From Ehretia macrophylla (lineage: Eukaryota; Streptophyta; Magnoliopsida; Boraginales; Ehretiaceae): DNA of 64,000 bases. The notes below the pieces were generated by a model. The model was given only the letters and a program-made list of their open reading frames with translations. It was not told the DNA's origin and made no database searches. The stretch lies in contig CM075771.1 in the NCBI GenBank assembly GCA_037974665.1, positions 41,896,425 through 41,960,424 on the forward strand, written 5' to 3'. Every line of letters starts with the position of its first letter. Within the stretch, counting starts at the first letter, position 1. Below are positions 58,501 to 64,000 of this stretch, piece after piece. The translations under genes were made by a program, and so were the position numbers.

Positions 58501-61500
58501 GTAATAGAAATGTGATTGATTAGGTTGTCGTCCTTTTCGCGGCTGACGACGTACGATCTGGGATGAAAAAATAGCACAAAAGAAGAAAAGTGTCCCAAAA
58601 CTGATGAAAACATTTAATTTTGGGTTCCGAAAATAGGCACAGCCAAGTAAGCATGCTGCCCCCGTCGTAGACCACTCGGAGAGGTTTCCAACGGTATGCA
58701 GTGTGCCACGTAACTCCTTACGAATCAAAAGTTATAGGCATCGGAGCGACGGAGACCTGGTCCCAAGCCCCACGCCCTCGGTTTGTGGGCCTAGCCTCTA
58801 CGTGAAGCGAAGTTGTCTTGCCCAAGGTGCCATGGGATTCGATAATAGAAATGTGATGGATTAGGTTGTCGTCCTTTTTGCGGCTCACGGCGTACGATCT
58901 GGGACAGAAAAACAACGCAAAAGAAGAAAAGTGTCCCGAAACAAATGAAAATGCTTTATTTTGTGCTCCGAAAATAGGCGCAACTGAGCAGGCTTGCTGG
59001 CCCCATCGTAGAGCTCTCGGAGAGCCTTCCAACGGTATGTTGTACGACACGTAACTCCTTACGGATCAAGAGTTATGGGCAAAGGAGTGATGTAGACCTA
59101 GTCCCAAGCCCTATGCCATCGGTTTATAGGCCTAGCCTCTACGTGAAGCGAAGTTGTCTTGCCCAAGGTGCTATGGGATTCGATAATAGAAATGTGATGG
59201 ATTAGGTTGTCGTCCTTTTCTAGGCTCATGATGTACGATCCGGGAAGAAAAAATAGCACAAGAGAAGAAAAGTATCCCACAACTGATGAAATCGTTCGAT
59301 TTTTGGCTCCGAATACAGGCGCAACCGAGCAGGCTTGCATCCCCAGTCGTAGAGCTCTCGGAGAGCTTTCCAACGGTATGTTATGCGACGCGTAACTCCG
59401 TACGGATAAAAAGTTATGGGAACCGGAGCGACGGAGACATGGTCCCAAGCCCCACGCCCTCGGTTTACGAGCCCAACCTCTACGTGATGCGAAGTTGTCT
59501 TGCCCAAGGTGTTGTGGGATTCGATAATAGAAATGTGATGGATTAGGTTGTCGTCCTTTTCTAGGCTTATGACGTAAAATCCAGGAAGAAAAAACAACGC
59601 AAGAGAAGAAAAGTGTCCAAAAACTAATGAAAATGTTCCGTTTTGGGCTCCAAAAGTAGGCGCAGTCGAGTAGGCTCTCCACCACCATCGTAGAGCTCTC
59701 AGAGAGATTTCCAACGGTATGTTGTGCGACGCGTAACTCCTTACTGATCAAAAGTTATGGGCAAAGGAGCGATAGAGACTTGGTCCCAAGCCCCAAGCCC
59801 TGTGTTTGGGGGCCCAACCTCTACGTGAAGTGCAGTTGTCTTTCCCTAGGTACCGTGGGATTCGATAATGGAAATGTGACGGATTAGGTTGTCGTCCTTT
59901 TCTAGGCTCACGACGTACGATCAGGGAATGAAAAACAGTGCAAGAGAAGAAAAGTGTCCCAAAACTGATGAAAACGATAGATTTTGGGAACTAAAAATAG
60001 GTGCAGCCGAGCAGGCTTGCTGCCCCCGTCCTAGAGCTCTTGGAAAGCTTTCCAACGGTATGCTGTGCGCTGCGTAACTCATTACGGATCAAAAGTTATG
60101 GGCACCGGAGTGACGGAGACATGGTCCCAAGCCTCACGCCCTCGGTTTGCAGGCCCAGCCTCTACGAGAAGTAAAGTTTTCTTGCCCATGGTGCCATGGG
60201 ATTCTATAATAGAAATGTGATGGATTAGGTTGTCATCCTTTTCTAGGCTCACGACGTACGAACCGGGAAGGAAAAACAGCGAAAGAGAAGAATGGTATCC
60301 CAAAACTGATGAAAAGGTTCGATTTTAGTCTCCGAAAACAGGCGCAGCCGAGCAGGCTGGCTCCCCCTCATCGTAGAGCTCTCAGAGAGCTTTCCAACGG
60401 TATGTTGTGCGCCGTGTAACTCCTACGGATCAAAAGTTATAGGCACCGGAGCGACGGAGCCATTGTCCCAAGCCCCACACCCTCGGTTTGCTAGCCCAGC
60501 TTCTATGTGAAGTGAAGTTGTCTTGCCCAAGGTGCCATGGTATTCGATAATAGAAATGTGATGGATTAGGTTGTTGTCCTTTTCTAGGCTCAAGACGTAC
60601 AATCCGGGAAGGAAAAACAGCGCAAGAGAAGAAATGTGTCCGAAAATTGATGAAAATGTTCGATTTTGGGCTCCGAAAACAAGCGCAGCCGAGCAAGCTG
60701 GCAGCCCTCGTCGTAGAGCTCTCAGAGAGCTTTCCAACGGTATGCTGTGCGATGCGTAAGTCCTTATGGATCAAAAGTTATGGGCAAAGGAGCGACGGAG
60801 ACCTGGTCCCAAGCCCCATGCCCTTGGTTTGCAGGTCCAACCTCTACGTGAAGCACATTTGTCTTGCCCAAGGTCCCATGGGATTCGATAATAGAAATGT
60901 GATGGATTAGATTGCCATCCTTTTCTAGGCTCACGACGTACGATCCGGGAAGGAAAAATAGCACAAGAGAATAAAAGTGTCCCAAAACTGATGAAAACGT
61001 TTGATTTTGGGCTCCGAAAATAGGCGCAGCTAAGCAAGCTTACTGCCCCCGTCGTAGAGCTCTCAGAGAGCTTTTCAATGGTATGTTGTGCGCTACGTAA
61101 CTCCCTACGGATCAAAAGTTATGGGCACCAGAGCGTCAGATACCTGGTCACAAGCCCCACGCCCCCCGTTTACGAGCCCAGCCTCTATGTGAAATGAAGT
61201 TGTCATGCCCAAGCTGTCATGGGATTCGGCAATAGAAATGTGATTGATTAGGTTGTCGTCCTTTTCGCTACTGACGACGTACGATCCAGGACAAAAAAAT
61301 AGTGCAAAAGAAGAAAACTGTCCCGAAATTGATGAAAACATTTGATTTTGGGGTCCGAAAACTGGCGCAGCAAAACCGGTTTGCTGGCCCAACCTCTACG
61401 TGAAGCGAAGTTGTCTTGCCCAAGGTGCCATGAGATTCGATAATAGAAATGTGATGGATTCGGTTGTCGTCCTTTTCTAGGCTCAAGACGTACGATCCGG

Positions 61501-61739
61501 GAAGGAAAAACAACACAAGAGAAGTAAAGTGTCTCAAAATTGATGAAAATGTTCGATTTTGGGCTCCAAAAATAGGTGCAACCGAGCAAGCTAGCAGCCC
61601 CCATCGTAGAGCACTCGGAGAGCTTTCTAACAGTATACTGTGTGCCGCATAACTCCTTATGAATCAAAAGTTATGGGCAAAGGAGCGATGGAGACCTGGT
61701 CCCAAGCCCCACGCCCTTGGTTTGCAGGCCCAGCCTCTC
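49595..61739 (+). repeat. 341-bp satellite array, block F (about 36 monomers)
   Basis: Same satellite and orientation. The left half belongs to the ten-monomer higher-order repeat. The right half (about 57500-61700) is enriched for a variant with CTAGGCTCACGACG and GGGAAGGAAAAACAGC plus CAAGAGAAG in place of CAAAAGAAG. The monomer starting at 61219 is only 211 bp, having lost about 130 bp at a TTTGCTGGCCC junction (about 61380-61390). The array stops inside a monomer at phase 310, where LTR 5 begins. Open frames up to 217 codons (59098-59751) are monomer shadows. Confidence 0.95.
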
Positions 61740-62256
61740 TGTCACGCCCCGACCCAACCCCGCAAAAGGCCAAGCCCTGACCCGACACGCGGACGGAGTC
61801 TCCTCTGTACCGCGGATGTTCTGAAACCCTACATTCAATATAATATTCGAGAAACTACAACATTCATTTGAGACAAGCCAACATTCTTTTAGAAAACATA
61901 CATCTTTTCATTAACAACTTTGCAACCCAAAAAATGATATGCATACTACGCAATTATTTATGCCACTAAACAATTAACCATTAGCATGCATTTCCTTACT
62001 AGTCACATGAGTATATATTACAACATTACAACCTTTAATCCTTTACAACATAAGACCATCTAGGCCTCAAAATAGATACTACATACAAGGCTATAAGCCT
62101 CAAAATAAAGCGACAACCAAGCATTAAACACATCAAGCATGGCTCGCACAAAAGTCTGGCAACCAACCACCAGCAAAGCAAAGAAGTGCTATCACGGAAA
62201 CACCTCCACCTGCTCCTCCTCCTCTATTACCTCAATAGGGTCTGCTTCAACTACTC

Positions 62257-62302
62257 CTGTAAAAAATATAGAATAGAAAGGAATGAGCAAAAACTATTGC
62301 TC
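62257..62302 (-). other. Hairpin plus acceptor-like CAG in LTR 5
   Basis: Perfect 6-bp stem GAGCAA (62285-62290) and TTGCTC (62297-62302) with a 6-base loop. On the minus strand a T-rich run and TTTACAG follow, ending at 62257. An acidic open frame then runs to a TGA at 62194-62192. The stem bases differ from both other families. Confidence 0.52.
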
Positions 62303-62512
62303 AGCGAGGGCAATTGGTCTCAAGGACGGAGGTGAGAGGAGTATGCAATGCAATTAGCCAAGCAATTCATACAAACATTATATAGAGATACAAACAAAGC
62401 CATCAATAATTAAAGCTAGAAACACTCATTCAAAGGATACGATACTCTTTTCACGAGCAACTTTCAATCACGAATTTGATGACGACGCGCCGGCCCAACC
62501 ACCTTATAACAC

Positions 62513-62640
62513 CAGTTTGGAATACCCCGGAAGTATCCATCAATCTACGACCCAAATCTCCCTGGGAGGCAACCCAAGCGAGAAGAGGAAATAGGACACG
62601 GAGCTAGAGCAACCAACACTGGCAACCCGAGGCTACCCAG
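62513..62640 (-). other. Conserved LTR core with TCCGG hairpin (LTR 5)
   Basis: Hairpin at 62519-62538, identical in arms and loop to the LARD-like LTRs. It is followed on the plus strand by CTACGACCCAAATC and CCAAGCGAGAAG. It is the best preserved block between this LTR and the 10776 element. Confidence 0.6.
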
Positions 62641-63495
62641 AGAGGCCCATCACACCGCCCTGACTCTATGAATGCAATACAATATACAATGCAACAATCG
62701 AGCGATAAAGCCACGCGTGGGAGAATAACAAAGTAGGTTACTCTCGCACGCAATAGCAACAATTGATAAACATTTCAACCAAAATCAACTCCAACAAGCA
62801 TATAAAGCTAAATTAAACATTCTACGGGCATAATATCAAGAAAACAAGCAAAATCACAAATCGGCCCTAACTATCAAAACGCTACTACTTCCAAACGAGC
62901 CACGAGTTCTGGAAACCGACTTCACCAATCCTCATAGGTTACCATAAGGCACGTCTAAAGACCCCGAAACCCTACTTAACCCTAGAATTCACGCAAAGCC
63001 CTGATTTCTCCCTTTGCTCGTTTGAACTACAACTATACCAACCAAACACCCAACCAACGCCATAATCGCACCAAAAGTGCTTCCATGGCCTCCCGAAACA
63101 ATGCCAACATGCAAAACGAGAAAATGCTAAAGTCGACCTAAACGACCCTGACTTTCACCAAGGCATTTCTCTCGATTTTTCCATTATGCAACCTAAACAA
63201 ACCATGCATTTAGGCATTCTAGCATACCTAGCACATTTTTACATCAACAGAAAGCATAACAGCGCAACTTCATCGTTTCAAGGGTTTACTATTCACAAAC
63301 TACTATTCAACAACCAATTTAAATTACAATCTCAACATTTAACCGCAGAAAATGTTAAAAAGCTATAAATACATGTTCTACAATTGGCAAGGAACATTCT
63401 ATAAGCATCAAAACGATTTAAACAACAATCTACGGATAAATCTCAAAAATCAAAAAGTTGACATATATAACATTTAAATGCGCAAATAACGTGCT

Positions 63496-63510
63496 TCCCT
63501 CACCTTAGGC
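63496..63510 (-). other. Donor-like site CTAAG/GTGAGGG in LTR 5
   Basis: GT at 63503-63502 on the minus strand. The acceptor-like CAG is about 1.25 kb downstream on that strand. Confidence 0.5.
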
Positions 63511-64000
63511 ACTCCTAGTCGCTAGGAAAACAACGCTGGATGGCTTGGTAACAACCCCGCATGAGCTCACGCGAAGATTTGAGTTTTTGAAAGTTGAAAT
63601 TGGTTTTTTTTTCTCTTCAATATTTCGGCCAGCTCAAGGATTGAGTTTTCAGCTTTGTCTTTTATTTTTCTTTGTTATTTTCTTATTTAAAATATGACAA
63701 CTTGGTCAAAGGTCAAACCCCCTTGGTCAACTAACTTAAAATTGGTCAAATAGCCTATTTTCATGCATTTTTAAGCTAAAACAACTAAGGAAATGTTAAT
63801 TCTAGCTAACAACAATTAAAATATAAAATTTAAGACACCAAACACTAGTTTTCACTATTTGTTGAGGACTAGAAAACACTCTCTAGCTATCGCTCTCGAT
63901 ATGCAATGCACGTTGCGACAATAAAGAAGTAACAATCAAATCCCGAAGAATCTAGGAAAATATAATTTTCAAAATAATAAACAAGAAAATTTCACATTCC

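Larger units (their letters stand above)
61740..64000 (-). mobile_element. LTR 5, partial at window edge (minus strand)
   Basis: Begins TGTCACGCCCCGACCC on the plus strand, the end of an LTR read on the minus strand. Long stretches match the LTRs of the 10776-18097 element (for example 62511-62640 with 11693-11822, and 63320-63520 with 12490-12690). The end sequence and length spacing differ, so it is a related but separate family. The right end and any interior lie beyond the window. The left flank CTCTC (61735-61739) would be the target duplication. No retroelement gene is visible. Confidence 0.85.

Noticed and set aside
59098-59751. 217-codon minus-strand open frame, the longest in the window, and 160-185 codon relatives at 8029-8586 and 24642-25124
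   Set aside because: They are the satellite monomer translated across nearly two units. The same peptides recur in dozens of monomers in shifting frames, without a consistent start or any known domain.

Overview
The window looks like satellite heterochromatin of a flowering plant, most likely centromeric or pericentromeric. About 41 kb of the 64 kb is one head-to-tail tandem repeat with a 341-bp monomer. All monomers point the same way from base 1 to base 61739. The other 23 kb is long-terminal-repeat (LTR) retrotransposon sequence inserted into the array. The plant assignment rests on the long LTRs, a primer-binding site matching initiator tRNA-Met, and the satellite architecture. I cannot name the species. 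I found no host protein gene, tRNA, rRNA, CRISPR array or retroelement gag/pol gene. The many 60-217 codon open frames on both strands recur with the monomer and read as shadows of it.

Layout: satellite A (1-3737); family-A LTR 1 (3738-7248, +); satellite B (7249-10775); a complete two-LTR non-coding element on the minus strand (10776-18097, 5-bp target duplication AAGGT); satellite C (18098-18275); family-A LTR 2, partial (18276-21049, +); satellite D (21050-25300); family-A LTR 3 (25301-29023, +); satellite E (29024-46098), which holds a five-monomer higher-order repeat; solo family-A LTR 4 (46099-49594, -); satellite F (49595-61739), which holds a ten-monomer higher-order repeat; and LTR 5, cut by the window edge (61740-64000, -).

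Two things stand out. First, LTRs 2 and 3 behave as the two ends of a single 10.7-kb insertion. They share the target duplication CTGCC, and removing the whole unit puts the flanking satellite back in register. Yet their interior is 341-bp satellite of a private subfamily. LTR 1 shows nearly the same satellite-to-LTR junction phase, so this retroelement family may carry the satellite as internal DNA. Second, three LTR types share a compact block that includes a bulged hairpin with a TCCGG loop. They also share a donor-like CTAAG/GTGAGGG site and, 1.2-1.9 kb downstream, a second hairpin just before an acceptor-like CAG or TAG. Stem bases change in pairs between families, which suggests selection on RNA structure and possibly a leader intron in the LTR.

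The satellite also has a recurrent 15-bp dyad and a 17-bp site matching 7 of the 9 essential CENP-B-box bases. All coordinates, periods and difference counts were read by eye.
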